Assembly (NCBI RefSeq): GCF_003026455.1 | Contig: NZ_PYMB01000032.1 | Coordinates: forward strand, 1 to 44,178 | Length of the DNA: 44,178 nt | Reading direction: 5' to 3' | DNA from: Photobacterium rosenbergii | Lineage (GTDB): Bacteria > Pseudomonadota > Gammaproteobacteria > Enterobacterales > Vibrionaceae | In this document: one piece after another, positions 7,584 through 16,307 of the stretch | Layout of the letters: every line of letters begins with the position of its first letter | Numbering within the stretch: the stretch's first letter is position 1 | The notes under the pieces: model-generated | What the model was told of the DNA's origin: nothing | Databases searched by the model: none | What the model saw: the letters and a program-made list of their open reading frames with translations, nothing else | Program-made: the position numbers and the translations under genes

Positions 7584-9896
7584 ATGACTCAAGAACAGCC
7601 ATTTGCGGCAACTCACAGCGTGTTATGTTATCTGCACTCCTGTTGCAGAACTTTAGTGCTAAGTATCACATTTTTGTGCTTGTTCAGCGTAACTTTTTCT
7701 TCTTTTGCGTTTGCCAAAGAACGCCCTAAGGTTGGGGTGGTGCTGGGCGGTGGCGGAGCCAAAGGTGCCGCCCATATCGGTGTGCTTAAAGCGCTGGAAG
7801 ATCTCCAGATCCCGGTGGATTATATTGCCGGTACCAGTATGGGGGCCTATGTTGGCGGCTTGTACGCTACCGGGATGAGTGCTGATGAGATTGAAGCCCT
7901 GCTAACCAGTGTCGACTGGGAACAGGGCTACCAGGACAGGGTGAAACGCGGCGACCGCCGGGTGCGGGAAAAGCAGCAGGAAGACCGATACCAGGTAAGC
8001 AGCGAGTTGGGCTTTGGCTTTTGGGAGGTGAGGGCACCGAGAGGGATCGTACAGGGCCAGACGATGGGCGAGATCCTACGCTCGACATCAGGCAACCTGC
8101 CGGTGTTCGAGAATTTTGACCAACTGGTGATCCCATACCGCGCGGTGGCAACAGATATCGAAAACTTAGAGCCGGTGGTGCTTGATAAGGGCGATTTGGC
8201 TGAGGTGATGCAGGCCAGTATGTCTATCCCTGGCCTACTTCCACCCAAAGAGCTCAATGGCAAGTTGCTGGTGGATGGTGGCATCACCGACAACCTGCCG
8301 ATAGAGGTCGTGCGCAACATGGGGGCCGATATCATTATTGCGGTTGATATCAGCAACGAATTCAAAAAGCGCGATGAGCTCAGCAGCTATTTTGCGGTGA
8401 TGGACCAGCTGACAGACTTTATGGTGCGTGATAATGCCGATCGTCAGATTGCGTTGCTGTCGGATGAAGATTTCCTGATCAGGCCGAATATCAGGGGTAT
8501 TAAAACCGCCGATTTTGCCCGGATGCCTTTGGCCTTCGAAAGCGGCTATGTCGAGGTGATGGCAATGGCCGATGAGCTTGCCCACCTTGGCCGCAGCACC
8601 TGGTTCCAGAACTATATTGACCAGAAACAGCTTCGCCGACGCCAACTTGTCCCGCTCGACGAACTGGTCGTGGACGAGATACGGCTGAAGAACAACAGTA
8701 GCTATTCCGACGATGTGCTGCTGCGACGCCTGCAACTTGAGGCAGGCAAGGTGATCAGCTCTGAAGAGCTTGATGAGAGTGTGCGTAGCCTCTATGCCTT
8801 GGATCGCTTTGAGCGGGTCGATTACCGGATAGAGCAAATCGATGATGAGAATGTCATTTTGCTCGATGTCAGGGAAAAAAGCTGGGGACCGAACTTTATT
8901 GACTTCCGTTTTGCCCTTGAGGATGATTTTGAAAACAGTACCGATTATTCCTTCGGTATAGCGTTCAATGTTACCGGGCTGAGCCGGGCCGGGGCTGAGT
9001 GGCGTACGGAGTTGGAATATGGCTCGGACAAGCGTATTGCCACCGGGCTTTACCTGCCGTTTGTCAAAGACAATGATTGGTTTACCCTAATAAGCGCCGA
9101 GTACAAGAATACCGATTACAATATCCCGCTCAATGAAGACGAGCCTGTTTTGGAAGACATTGATTCCTTCTTTCCTGCCACCTATACCGATACTGTTTTT
9201 GATGCATCGTTTGGCTGGCAACCAACTCTTTGGCAGGAATTCCGGATTGGCATGCGCTACCTAAGTGGTGAAACTGAAGTGCTGGGGTTCCCCGAGTTTG
9301 GGGTGCAAAAACGTAGGAGTCAAATTGGCTATATCCGCTACAGCCTTGATACCCTGGATGATTTTATGTTGCCCAAGCAGGGTAATTTGTTGGAGCTTGA
9401 ACTGGCTGGGTCGGAAGACGTTGCCCGCAGATTTGGGGTTGAGCTCGATGATTTTTCTGTTCATATCGATGCAAACTGGAAGGGTGCTGTGACTTATGGT
9501 GACCATACCTTCATGGGCAAGCTGGAATATGGCCGGATTCGCTCGGACCTTGACCTGAGGCTTGACCCTAAAGAGTTGGGGGGCTTTCTCAACCTGTCTG
9601 GGATCCCGAAAAATAGCCTATCGGGTAACAACAAACTCTTTGGTGCAGCAATTTACCGCTACAACCTGATGGAGCAGGATTTTGGCCTATTCAAGTCTTC
9701 GGTCTTCTTCGGTGGCTCGTTAGAGTACGGCGGGATATACAACGATCCCGAACTGGATTTCAAGGATGTACCGCTTTACACCGCGGGTAGTTTGTACTCA
9801 GGTATCACCACTCCGATGGGACCACTGATCTTGGCCTATGGGCGTACCGAACAGTCAAACCATGCATTTTATGTCTTCTTTGGCGGGGCGCTGTAA
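7584..9896 (+). CDS. PlpD-like patatin phospholipase, type Vd autotransporter
   Basis: A 770-residue protein with a signal peptide (hydrophobic core ~23-43, then AFAKE), a patatin lipase domain, a POTRA-like segment and an outer-membrane beta-barrel. The patatin domain shows the oxyanion loop GGGGAKG (55-61), the nucleophile motif GTSMG (Ser85) and the catalytic DGG near residue 230, so the Ser-Asp dyad is intact. From ~345 a POTRA-like part follows (VDEIRLKNNSSYSDDVLLRRL). The rest is rich in alternating beta strands of the bacterial surface antigen (Omp85/TpsB) type. This order is that of Pseudomonas PlpD, a type Vd secreted phospholipase A1. The start is uncertain: the ATG has only a weak upstream AAG, and a GTG at 7620 would shorten the signal peptide. 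Divergent from the chemoreceptor. Confidence 0.9.
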   Translation: MTQEQPFAATHSVLCYLHSCCRTLVLSITFLCLFSVTFSSFAFAKERPKVGVVLGGGGAKGAAHIGVLKALEDLQIPVDYIAGTSMGAYVGGLYATGMSADEIEALLTSVDWEQGYQDRVKRGDRRVREKQQEDRYQVSSELGFGFWEVRAPRGIVQGQTMGEILRSTSGNLPVFENFDQLVIPYRAVATDIENLEPVVLDKGDLAEVMQASMSIPGLLPPKELNGKLLVDGGITDNLPIEVVRNMGADIIIAVDISNEFKKRDELSSYFAVMDQLTDFMVRDNADRQIALLSDEDFLIRPNIRGIKTADFARMPLAFESGYVEVMAMADELAHLGRSTWFQNYIDQKQLRRRQLVPLDELVVDEIRLKNNSSYSDDVLLRRLQLEAGKVISSEELDESVRSLYALDRFERVDYRIEQIDDENVILLDVREKSWGPNFIDFRFALEDDFENSTDYSFGIAFNVTGLSRAGAEWRTELEYGSDKRIATGLYLPFVKDNDWFTLISAEYKNTDYNIPLNEDEPVLEDIDSFFPATYTDTVFDASFGWQPTLWQEFRIGMRYLSGETEVLGFPEFGVQKRRSQIGYIRYSLDTLDDFMLPKQGNLLELELAGSEDVARRFGVELDDFSVHIDANWKGAVTYGDHTFMGKLEYGRIRSDLDLRLDPKELGGFLNLSGIPKNSLSGNNKLFGAAIYRYNLMEQDFGLFKSSVFFGGSLEYGGIYNDPELDFKDVPLYTAGSLYSGITTPMGPLILAYGRTEQSNHAFYVFFGGAL

Positions 9897-10011
9897 TTTA
9901 ACAGGCTGATATCAAGGTAAAAAGCCAACGGTGAGCTCAACAGTTGCTTACATTTATTCAAAATTTGTGAATGTTGTAAAAAACGACCGGATTTTAATAT
10001 TACGTTAAATC

Positions 10012-10020
10012 TGGTATGCT
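10012..10020 (+). promoter_or_regulatory. Candidate extended -10 promoter for acnB
   Basis: TGGTATGCT gives an extended -10 (TG then TATGCT) about 150 bases before the acnB start. The -35 region (TTTTAA, 9992-9997) is poor. A 9-bp inverted repeat (AGCCAACGG at 9923-9931, CCGTTGGCT at 10040-10048) brackets this promoter. Confidence 0.4.
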
Positions 10021-10170
10021 CGATGAACGGTTTTGGTCTCCGTTGGCTGAAATAGTAACATTTCTTATGTGACAGAAGGAATAACAAGCCCTTCCAGCAT
10101 GCTAACGGCAGATCAATCACTTCCAAGGATGTTTGGCCATCGCGGCCAAACCTAAAATGAGGAATATGTC

Positions 10171-12768
10171 GTGCTTGAAGCCTACCGTAAACACGTCGAA
10201 GAACGTGCTGCAGAAGGAATTGTTCCAAAGCCGCTCGATGCTGAGCAGGTTGCCGCCCTGGTTGAATTACTGAAGACTCCACCAGCCGGTGAAGAAGCCT
10301 TTCTGCTAGATCTCCTGGAAAATCGTATTCCCCCTGGTGTAGATGAAGCCGCCTATGTGAAGGCGGGTTTCCTTGCTGCACTAACAACAGGCGAAGCGCA
10401 GTCCCCGATCGTCAGCAAGGAAAAAGCTGCCGAACTACTGGGTACCATGCAAGGTGGCTATAACATCGAGCCGCTGGTGTCATTGTTGGACGATGACGCC
10501 CTTGCACCAATTGCGGTTAAAGCGCTGTCTCATACTCTACTGATGTTCGATGCCTTCTATGACGTCGAAGAAAAAGCCAAAGCGGGCAATGCCTTTGCCA
10601 AGCAGGTGATCCAATCTTGGGCTGATGCCGAATGGTTCCTGTCTAAACCAGAACTGGCAGAAAAAATCACCCTTACCGTATTCAAGGTCACTGGCGAAAC
10701 CAACACTGATGATCTGTCTCCGGCACCAGATGCCTGGTCGCGCCCTGATATCCCGCTACACGCCCTTGCGATGCTTAAAAACGAGCGTGAAGGTATCGAA
10801 CCAGAGCAGCCAGGTTCAATCGGTCCTATCAAGCAAATTGAAGCACTGAAAGAAAAAGGCCACCAACTAGTTTATGTCGGTGATGTAGTCGGTACGGGCT
10901 CTTCCCGTAAGTCGGCGACCAACTCGGTATTGTGGTTCATGGGCGATGATATCCCTAACGTGCCTAACAAGCGTGCTGGTGGTTACGTACTTGGCGGTAA
11001 GATCGCGCCAATCTTCTTCAATACCATGGAAGATGCCGGAGCATTGCCAATCGAGGTCGATGTGACTGCGCTGAACATGGGTGATGTAATTGATGTCTAC
11101 CCATACAAAGGTGAAGTCCGCCGCCACGGTAGCGACGATGTGGTTTCTACCTTCGAGCTGAAAACCGATGTATTGATTGACGAAGTGCGTGCCGGTGGCC
11201 GTATTCCTCTGATCATCGGCCGTGGTCTGACTGACCGTGCCCGCCAGGCTCTGGGCCTTGCATCTTCTGATGTGTTCCGCCGTCCGGTTGCCGTTGAAGA
11301 TTCAGGCAAAGGTTACACCTTAGCCCAGAAGATGGTCGGCAAAGCGTGTGGTGTTGAAGGCGTTCGCCCTGGCACATATTGTGAGCCGAAAATGACAACG
11401 GTTGGTTCGCAAGATACCACTGGTCCTATGACCCGTGACGAGCTGAAAGATTTGGCTTGTCTAGGCTTCTCGGCTGAACTGACTATGCAGTCGTTCTGTC
11501 ACACCTCGGCTTATCCTAAGCCGGTTGATGTGAACACCCACCATACCCTACCTGATTTCATCATGAACCGTGGCGGCGTGTCGCTACGTCCGGGTGATGG
11601 TGTTATCCACTCATGGCTGAACCGTATGCTATTGCCAGATACCGTAGGTACTGGCGGTGACTCGCATACCCGTTTCCCATTGGGTATTTCGTTCCCGGCA
11701 GGTTCTGGTTTGGTCGCGTTTGCGGCAGCAACCGGTGTTATGCCGCTTGATATGCCTGAATCTATCTTGGTTCGCTTCAAGGGCGAGATGAAAGAAGGCA
11801 TTACCCTGCGTGACCTTGTTCATGCCATCCCTTACTACGGCATTAAACAGGGTCTATTGACCGTTGAGAAAGCCGGTAAGATCAATGAGTTCTCAGGCCG
11901 CGTACTGGAAATCGAAGGTGTTGAGCACCTAACGGTTGAGCAGGCGTTTGAGTTGTCCGATGCATCTGCCGAGCGTAGTGCGGCCGGCTGTACCGTTAAA
12001 CTTTCTCAAGAGTCGATTGCCGAGTACCTGAACTCGAACATCGTGATGCTTAAGTGGATGATCTCTGAAGGTTATGGCGACCGCCGTACCATCGAGCGCC
12101 GTATCACGGCGATGGAAGAGTGGTTGGCAAACCCTGAGCTGATGGAAGCCGATGGCGATGCCGAGTACGCGCATGTTATCGAAATCGATTTGGCTGAAAT
12201 CGACGAGCCAATCTTGTGTGCGCCAAACGACCCGGATGATGCTCGCCTGCTGTCAGAAGTTCAAGGCACGTCTATCGACGAAGTGTTCATCGGTTCTTGT
12301 ATGACCAACATCGGCCACTTCCGTGCGGCAGGTAAACTGCTAGAGAAGTTTGGCGGTACGCTTGATACCCGTCTGTGGGTTGCACCACCGACCAAGATGG
12401 ATAAGGACCAACTGACCGAAGAAGGTTACTACGGTATCTTCGGCCGTGCAGGGGTTCGTATCGAAACGCCGGGATGTTCACTGTGTATGGGTAACCAGGC
12501 CCGTGTTGCCGACAACGCAACGGTGATGTCGACATCGACCCGTAACTTCCCGAACCGTCTGGGTACCGGTGCCAATGTGTACCTGTCTTCAGCAGAGTTA
12601 GCGGCAGTAGGCGCAATCCTTGGTCGTATCCCGACCAAGGAAGAGTACCTGGAGTACGCCAAGCAGATTGATGCGACGGCAGCGGATACCTACCGTTACC
12701 TCAACTTCCACCGCATGGACCAGTACACCAAGAAAGCGGATGATGTGATTATCCAGCAGCCAGCTTAA
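10171..12768 (+). CDS. acnB: Aconitate hydratase B
   Basis: The main TCA-cycle aconitase, converting citrate to isocitrate through cis-aconitate; it can also act as 2-methylisocitrate dehydratase. Its length of 865 residues equals the E. coli enzyme. The N-terminus (LEAYRKHVEERAAEGI) matches AcnB HEAT-like domain sequence, and the swivel domain follows before the catalytic core, the order special to AcnB. The three [4Fe-4S] ligands fall at Cys710 (GSCMTN), Cys769 and Cys772 (CSLCMGNQAR). The start codon is GTG, with AGGA seven bases upstream; the nearby ATG at 10166 is out of frame. A long leader of ~150 bases precedes it. AcnB apoprotein of E. coli binds its own mRNA when iron is short; nothing here tests that. 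Confidence 0.97.
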   Translation: MLEAYRKHVEERAAEGIVPKPLDAEQVAALVELLKTPPAGEEAFLLDLLENRIPPGVDEAAYVKAGFLAALTTGEAQSPIVSKEKAAELLGTMQGGYNIEPLVSLLDDDALAPIAVKALSHTLLMFDAFYDVEEKAKAGNAFAKQVIQSWADAEWFLSKPELAEKITLTVFKVTGETNTDDLSPAPDAWSRPDIPLHALAMLKNEREGIEPEQPGSIGPIKQIEALKEKGHQLVYVGDVVGTGSSRKSATNSVLWFMGDDIPNVPNKRAGGYVLGGKIAPIFFNTMEDAGALPIEVDVTALNMGDVIDVYPYKGEVRRHGSDDVVSTFELKTDVLIDEVRAGGRIPLIIGRGLTDRARQALGLASSDVFRRPVAVEDSGKGYTLAQKMVGKACGVEGVRPGTYCEPKMTTVGSQDTTGPMTRDELKDLACLGFSAELTMQSFCHTSAYPKPVDVNTHHTLPDFIMNRGGVSLRPGDGVIHSWLNRMLLPDTVGTGGDSHTRFPLGISFPAGSGLVAFAAATGVMPLDMPESILVRFKGEMKEGITLRDLVHAIPYYGIKQGLLTVEKAGKINEFSGRVLEIEGVEHLTVEQAFELSDASAERSAAGCTVKLSQESIAEYLNSNIVMLKWMISEGYGDRRTIERRITAMEEWLANPELMEADGDAEYAHVIEIDLAEIDEPILCAPNDPDDARLLSEVQGTSIDEVFIGSCMTNIGHFRAAGKLLEKFGGTLDTRLWVAPPTKMDKDQLTEEGYYGIFGRAGVRIETPGCSLCMGNQARVADNATVMSTSTRNFPNRLGTGANVYLSSAELAAVGAILGRIPTKEEYLEYAKQIDATAADTYRYLNFHRMDQYTKKADDVIIQQPA

Positions 12769-12786
12769 GGCTCAGTTGCTACTAAT

Positions 12787-12814
12787 AAAAACGCCTCCAT
12801 TTGGAGGCGTTTTT
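12787..12814 (+). terminator. Terminator of acnB, probably bidirectional
   Basis: ACGCCTCC (12791-12798) pairs with GGAGGCGT (12803-12810) around an ATTT loop, with A4 before and T5 after. The same structure works on the minus strand for the DoxX gene, which converges on it. Confidence 0.92.
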
Positions 12815-12976
12815 GTTTAGAAGGCGCTGTTGGTTGCCTGATATCAAACAATATTTTAAAAATGCGTAAATACGTCCATGTAGCTCCGACCTGGAACGCC
12901 AGCCCGGTGCTTCCATGCAGGTAGGTTTTAAACTTTTGCTTAGATATCAGTTTTAACTTATGGCCTCACCTATTAA

Positions 12977-13438
12977 TTATGCGCTTTTTTCTTTCGCCAA
13001 AGCCTTGGCTTTGCGGCGCTTGCTGAGCCAGAAATGCTCAAGGCCGATACGGCCGCCGCCCTGTACCATCAGGGTCAAATAGACCAGCGAGTAGATAAAG
13101 GCCAGTTCTGCGCCCGCCCAACCTTTCAGCATTCCCACTGCGTAAGTTGCCGTACCCATAGTAAACAGCAACACCAACGCGCTGATACGGGTAAAGGCAC
13201 CCAGCATCAGGGCGATAGAACCCAGTACTTCAGCCAGCATTGCCAACACCAAGCTCGGGGTAGAGCCGATACCGAACGGGTCGATAAAGGTGGGGGCCAG
13301 TTCGCTGAAGTTCATGATTTTGCCGATACCGTGGGTCAGCATTGCGCCACCGATGGCCAAACGGAGCAACAGCAGAAGCAGATCTTCGATGCGGTGAGAT
13401 CCGTTGCGGCCGGATAGGAGAGCAAGTAGTTTGTCCAT
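12977..13438 (-). CDS. DoxX-family membrane protein
   Basis: A 153-residue integral membrane protein with four predicted helices (LLLLLLRLAIGGAMLTHGI; SLVLAMLAEVLGSIALMLGA; ALVLLFTMGTATYAVGM; FIYSLVYLTLMVQ) and a basic C-terminal tail (KRRKAKALAKEK). Features of the DoxX family are the early R-A-x-G-x-x-x-x-x-HG pattern and the second-helix E (AEVLG). DoxX relatives are linked to redox or sulfur metabolism in some bacteria, but no specific reaction can be given here. AAGGATC lies a few bases before the ATG. It stands alone between acnB and the glycerate module, 295 bases from the kinase stop, so it likely has its own promoter. Confidence 0.85.
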   Translation of the reverse strand: MDKLLALLSGRNGSHRIEDLLLLLLRLAIGGAMLTHGIGKIMNFSELAPTFIDPFGIGSTPSLVLAMLAEVLGSIALMLGAFTRISALVLLFTMGTATYAVGMLKGWAGAELAFIYSLVYLTLMVQGGGRIGLEHFWLSKRRKAKALAKEKSA

Positions 13439-13733
13439 GACAGGATCCTTTAAAGAATAAAGAGGAGCTTGCTCTATTAGACTACGGCTGACATGACTTT
13501 AATCTGAATGGCGAAGATCAATGTGTGGTTCTGTGAGGAAGCTAACACCTTTGGGGTAGAGGCTGGGCGCGTGGCGAGGGGTAATAGGCTAGAGGCTAGA
13601 GTGATATGACCCCCGTAAAGTAGACACGGGGGTTAATTTCTCAGTTCGTACATAAAGTAAGTGAAGCGGGGACAAAAAGTAAAGCCGACACAGATGTACC
13701 GGCTTTTGATATTAGTTTGCTAATCGGAATGGC
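13439..13733. other. Intergenic stretch with hairpins, no gene
   Basis: No coding frame is supported here. It holds the DoxX promoter region, a CTAGAGGCTAGAG-like short repeat near 13591, a hairpin of ACCCCCGT (13609-13616) with ACGGGGGT (13626-13633), and the glycerate kinase terminator. The GACCCCCGTAAAGTAGACAC motif recalls the ends of IS3-family elements, but no transposase is present. Confidence 0.5.
13672..13706 (-). terminator. Terminator of the glycerate operon
   Basis: On the minus strand AAAGCCG pairs with CGGCTTT across a 12-base loop and is followed by ACTTTTTG. It begins about 28 bases after the glycerate kinase stop. Confidence 0.7.
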
Positions 13734-14870
13734 TTAGCGCTTGCCGACTGTCAGCATGGCGGCAACGTTGCGTGCGGTCATCTCGACGTTGAACGCGGCT
13801 TCTTCCATTGCTGTCTTCAGCTCCATAGCACGTGGCGTTACGCTAAATACTGCGTCGATGCCGTGGTCGTAAACTGCATCACAGTCTGCTGCCAGGCAGC
13901 CGGCAATACCAACTACCGGGATATGGAAGCGCTTGGCTGTGCGGGCAACACCGATTGGGGTTTTGCCGTGTACGGTCTGGCTGTCGATGCGGCCTTCACC
14001 GGTGATCACCAAGTCAGCATCTGAACAAACATCTAGCAGGTTAACCGCATCCATTACAATGTCGATACCCGGGCGAAGGCTGGCATCTAGTAGGCCAAGC
14101 AGGGCAGCGCCAAGGCCACCGGCAGCTCCGGCGCCAGCCATGTCTTTCACATCACGGCCTAGTTGGACCTTGATGATGCTGGCGTAGTGGGCCAGGTTAG
14201 CGTCAAGCTGCTCGACCATTTCTGGTGTCGCGCCTTTTTGTGGGCCGAAGATATGCGACGCGCCTTTCGGGCCACATAGTGGGTTGTCGACGTCACAGGC
14301 TACTTCCAGTTTCACGGTTGCAAGGCGTGGGTCCAGATTGGTCTTATCGATGGTTGCGATACGGGCTAGCTCGGCACCGCCGAAACCAATCTCTTCACCG
14401 TTTTCGTCAAGCAGGCGGATACCCAATGCCTGGGCCATACCGATACCACCGTCGTTGGTGGCACTGCCACCAATACCAACGATGATATGCTCGACACCTT
14501 TGTCTAGAGCGGCTTTGATAAGTTCACCGGTACCGAAAGTCGTGGTTTTCAGCGGGTTGCGTAGCTCTGGCTCAACAAGGTGTAGGCCAGAGGCTGCAGC
14601 CATTTCGATAATTGCGGTGCGGCCATCGCCCATTACACCGTAGAAACCTTCTACCTGCTCTCCTAGAGGGCCGGTAACAGCTTGCTCGATAATAGAACCA
14701 TTAGTGGCATCAACCAGTGACTGCACGGTGCCTTCACCGCCATCAGCCATAGGTAGTTTATGGTACTCCGCTTCCGGCAGGACTTGGCGGAAACCCGCCT
14801 CGATAGCCGTTGCCACTTCCATGGCTGTCAAACTCTCTTTGTACGAATCTGGGGCAATAACAATTTTCAT
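13734..14870 (-). CDS. Glycerate kinase (GlxK/GarK family)
   Basis: Phosphorylates D-glycerate with ATP; in E. coli the GarK/GlxK enzymes give 2-phosphoglycerate, which enters glycolysis. The 378 residues match the type 1 family end to end: the start MKIVIAPDSYKESLTA, PMADGGEGT (~42-50), the glycine-rich GIGGSATNDGG (~130-140) and VITGEGRIDSQT (~285-296). AAGGAT lies 10 bases before the ATG. The permease gene ends 12 bases upstream, so permease and kinase form an operon, with the CdaR-type regulator next upstream. The three genes read as a glycerate uptake and use module. The family is sure; glxK and garK cannot be told apart by eye. Confidence 0.93.
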   Translation of the reverse strand: MKIVIAPDSYKESLTAMEVATAIEAGFRQVLPEAEYHKLPMADGGEGTVQSLVDATNGSIIEQAVTGPLGEQVEGFYGVMGDGRTAIIEMAAASGLHLVEPELRNPLKTTTFGTGELIKAALDKGVEHIIVGIGGSATNDGGIGMAQALGIRLLDENGEEIGFGGAELARIATIDKTNLDPRLATVKLEVACDVDNPLCGPKGASHIFGPQKGATPEMVEQLDANLAHYASIIKVQLGRDVKDMAGAGAAGGLGAALLGLLDASLRPGIDIVMDAVNLLDVCSDADLVITGEGRIDSQTVHGKTPIGVARTAKRFHIPVVGIAGCLAADCDAVYDHGIDAVFSVTPRAMELKTAMEEAAFNVEMTARNVAAMLTVGKR

Positions 14871-14882
14871 GACTATAAATCC

Positions 14883-16148
14883 TTAAACGAAGAAACCGAA
14901 TACACCGAAAATGAGGGTTGAGACGACGGCAATCATCAGGCCGACTGCTGATTCGTAAGGGATCAGCTTGAGACGCTCTTTGATATCCATATGAACAGCG
15001 CCACCCGTGGCATGGAAGAAGCTGCCGTGAGGCATGTGGTCCAGTACAGTTGCACCAGCGTGGATCATCGCCGCACCGGCTAGTGCTGGTACGCCAAGCT
15101 CAAGGATGGTGTGGCTAAATACGCTAGAAGCAACGGCAGTACCGGCAGTGGTTGAAGCGGTAGCCAGTGCCATCATCGAACCAGAGATTGGGGCTAGCAG
15201 GTAAGATGGCAGGCCAGATGCAGTTAACAGGTCAATTAGGCCGTCTTTCAGGCCAGAGTTGGCAATGATGCCAGCCAGTGTACCGGTACCTAGTAGCATG
15301 ACCGCAACAGGTGCCATACGGGTTAGGCCAGACACCGCAAAGTGGTTGGTATCGCGGAAGCGGCCCATGACAACGGCACCAACCAAGCCACCTAGCGGTA
15401 GGGCGATTAGCGGGTCAACATTGATACCGGCAATAGGGCGAAGTGCCAACAGGGCAATAGCGATAAGCGGGGCAACAATCGCAGCGCCGAATTTTGGTAG
15501 GCGGCTGTGGTCGATTTTGACGACTTCGTGCTCGGCAACTTTGCTACCACGGTTAACTAGCTTTTTCGCAATGAAGTAGGCGAAAGCCATACCGCAAAGG
15601 CCCGGGATCACACCGGCAGCCATGACAGACGTCAGCGGGACATTGAAGGCATCGGCTGCAGCAATGGCATTTGGGTTCGGCGACATGATGTTACCGGCCT
15701 TACCGCCACCGACCATGGCAAGCAGGATAGCCATTTTCGATAGGTCTGCACGGCGGGCAATAGCCAGTGCGATAGGAGCAACGGTGATTACCGCAACGTC
15801 AACGAAGACGCCGACAGCAGTCAGGATCATGGTTGCGACAGCCAGTGCCAGCAGGGCACGGGTTTCACCGACTTTTTTGACGATGGTTTCAGCGATAGAG
15901 GTCGCGGCACCAGATTCAATCAACACACCGGCAAGTACACCGGCTGCCAAGATACGCAATACCGCAGTGACAATGCCTTGTGCACCGCCAATCATTAGGT
16001 TTACGGTATCGGTCAGCGATACGCCACCGACGATACCACCGACAAGGGCACCGATGATCATGCCGTAGGCTGGCGGGACTTTTTTCAGGATCAGGCTAAT
16101 GGCCACTACCAGCGCGGCTAACGCGCCCAGTGTTGATACTTCTACCAT
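14883..16148 (-). CDS. GntP-family permease, probably for glycerate
   Basis: A 421-residue inner-membrane transporter with about 12 hydrophobic helices. The GntP family takes up gluconate and related sugar acids with protons. Family-like segments include KKVPPAYGMIIGALVGGIVGG near the start, GVFVDVAVITVAPIALAIARR, and the conserved GGGKAGNIMSPNPNAIAAADAF (~150-172), besides a late HAGATVLDHMPHGSFFHATGG. Because glycerate kinase follows 12 bases later and a sugar-diacid regulator precedes it, glycerate is the likely substrate; this is inference from context. Its leader holds a 7-bp inverted repeat (ATTCCAC 16154-16160, GTGGAAT 16201-16207) that could pair with the ribosome-binding region. Confidence 0.88.
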   Translation of the reverse strand: MVEVSTLGALAALVVAISLILKKVPPAYGMIIGALVGGIVGGVSLTDTVNLMIGGAQGIVTAVLRILAAGVLAGVLIESGAATSIAETIVKKVGETRALLALAVATMILTAVGVFVDVAVITVAPIALAIARRADLSKMAILLAMVGGGKAGNIMSPNPNAIAAADAFNVPLTSVMAAGVIPGLCGMAFAYFIAKKLVNRGSKVAEHEVVKIDHSRLPKFGAAIVAPLIAIALLALRPIAGINVDPLIALPLGGLVGAVVMGRFRDTNHFAVSGLTRMAPVAVMLLGTGTLAGIIANSGLKDGLIDLLTASGLPSYLLAPISGSMMALATASTTAGTAVASSVFSHTILELGVPALAGAAMIHAGATVLDHMPHGSFFHATGGAVHMDIKERLKLIPYESAVGLMIAVVSTLIFGVFGFFV

Positions 16149-16238
16149 GTTCTATTCCACGTCAAAATTAAAAAAGAAAAAATCAAAATTCCTAACTGCG
16201 GTGGAATGTACTCGGGCAAGCAGCGTTTGGCTTTAGGC

Positions 16239-16262
16239 GAGGTGACGAAAAATCATCACCTC
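16239..16262 (-). promoter_or_regulatory. Inverted repeat upstream of the glycerate permease
   Basis: GAGGTGA (16239-16245) and TCACCTC (16256-16262) are perfect 7-base arms with a 10-base AT-rich centre. There is no U run after it on the minus strand, so an operator is as likely as a cdaR terminator. Confidence 0.4.
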
Positions 16263-16274
16263 AAAATCATATTT

Positions 16275-16290
16275 TTGTGCAAGTGCACAA
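16275..16290. promoter_or_regulatory. Perfect palindrome TTGTGCA-AG-TGCACAA, candidate operator
   Basis: Two 7-base arms with a 2-base centre lie just after the cdaR stop and ~130 bases before the permease start. The two-fold symmetry and position suit a dimeric regulator; CdaR itself is the obvious candidate. I infer this from position only. Confidence 0.5.
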
Positions 16291-16307
16291 TTTAAGGCTT
16301 TTTTGAA

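Noticed and set aside
7525..7611. Longer N-terminus of the chemoreceptor
   Set aside because: It overlaps the divergent patatin gene and lacks family similarity.
9961..9985. CRP or ArcA site before acnB
   Set aside because: Only a TGTGA half-site and a loose GTTAAAT are present; too weak to call.
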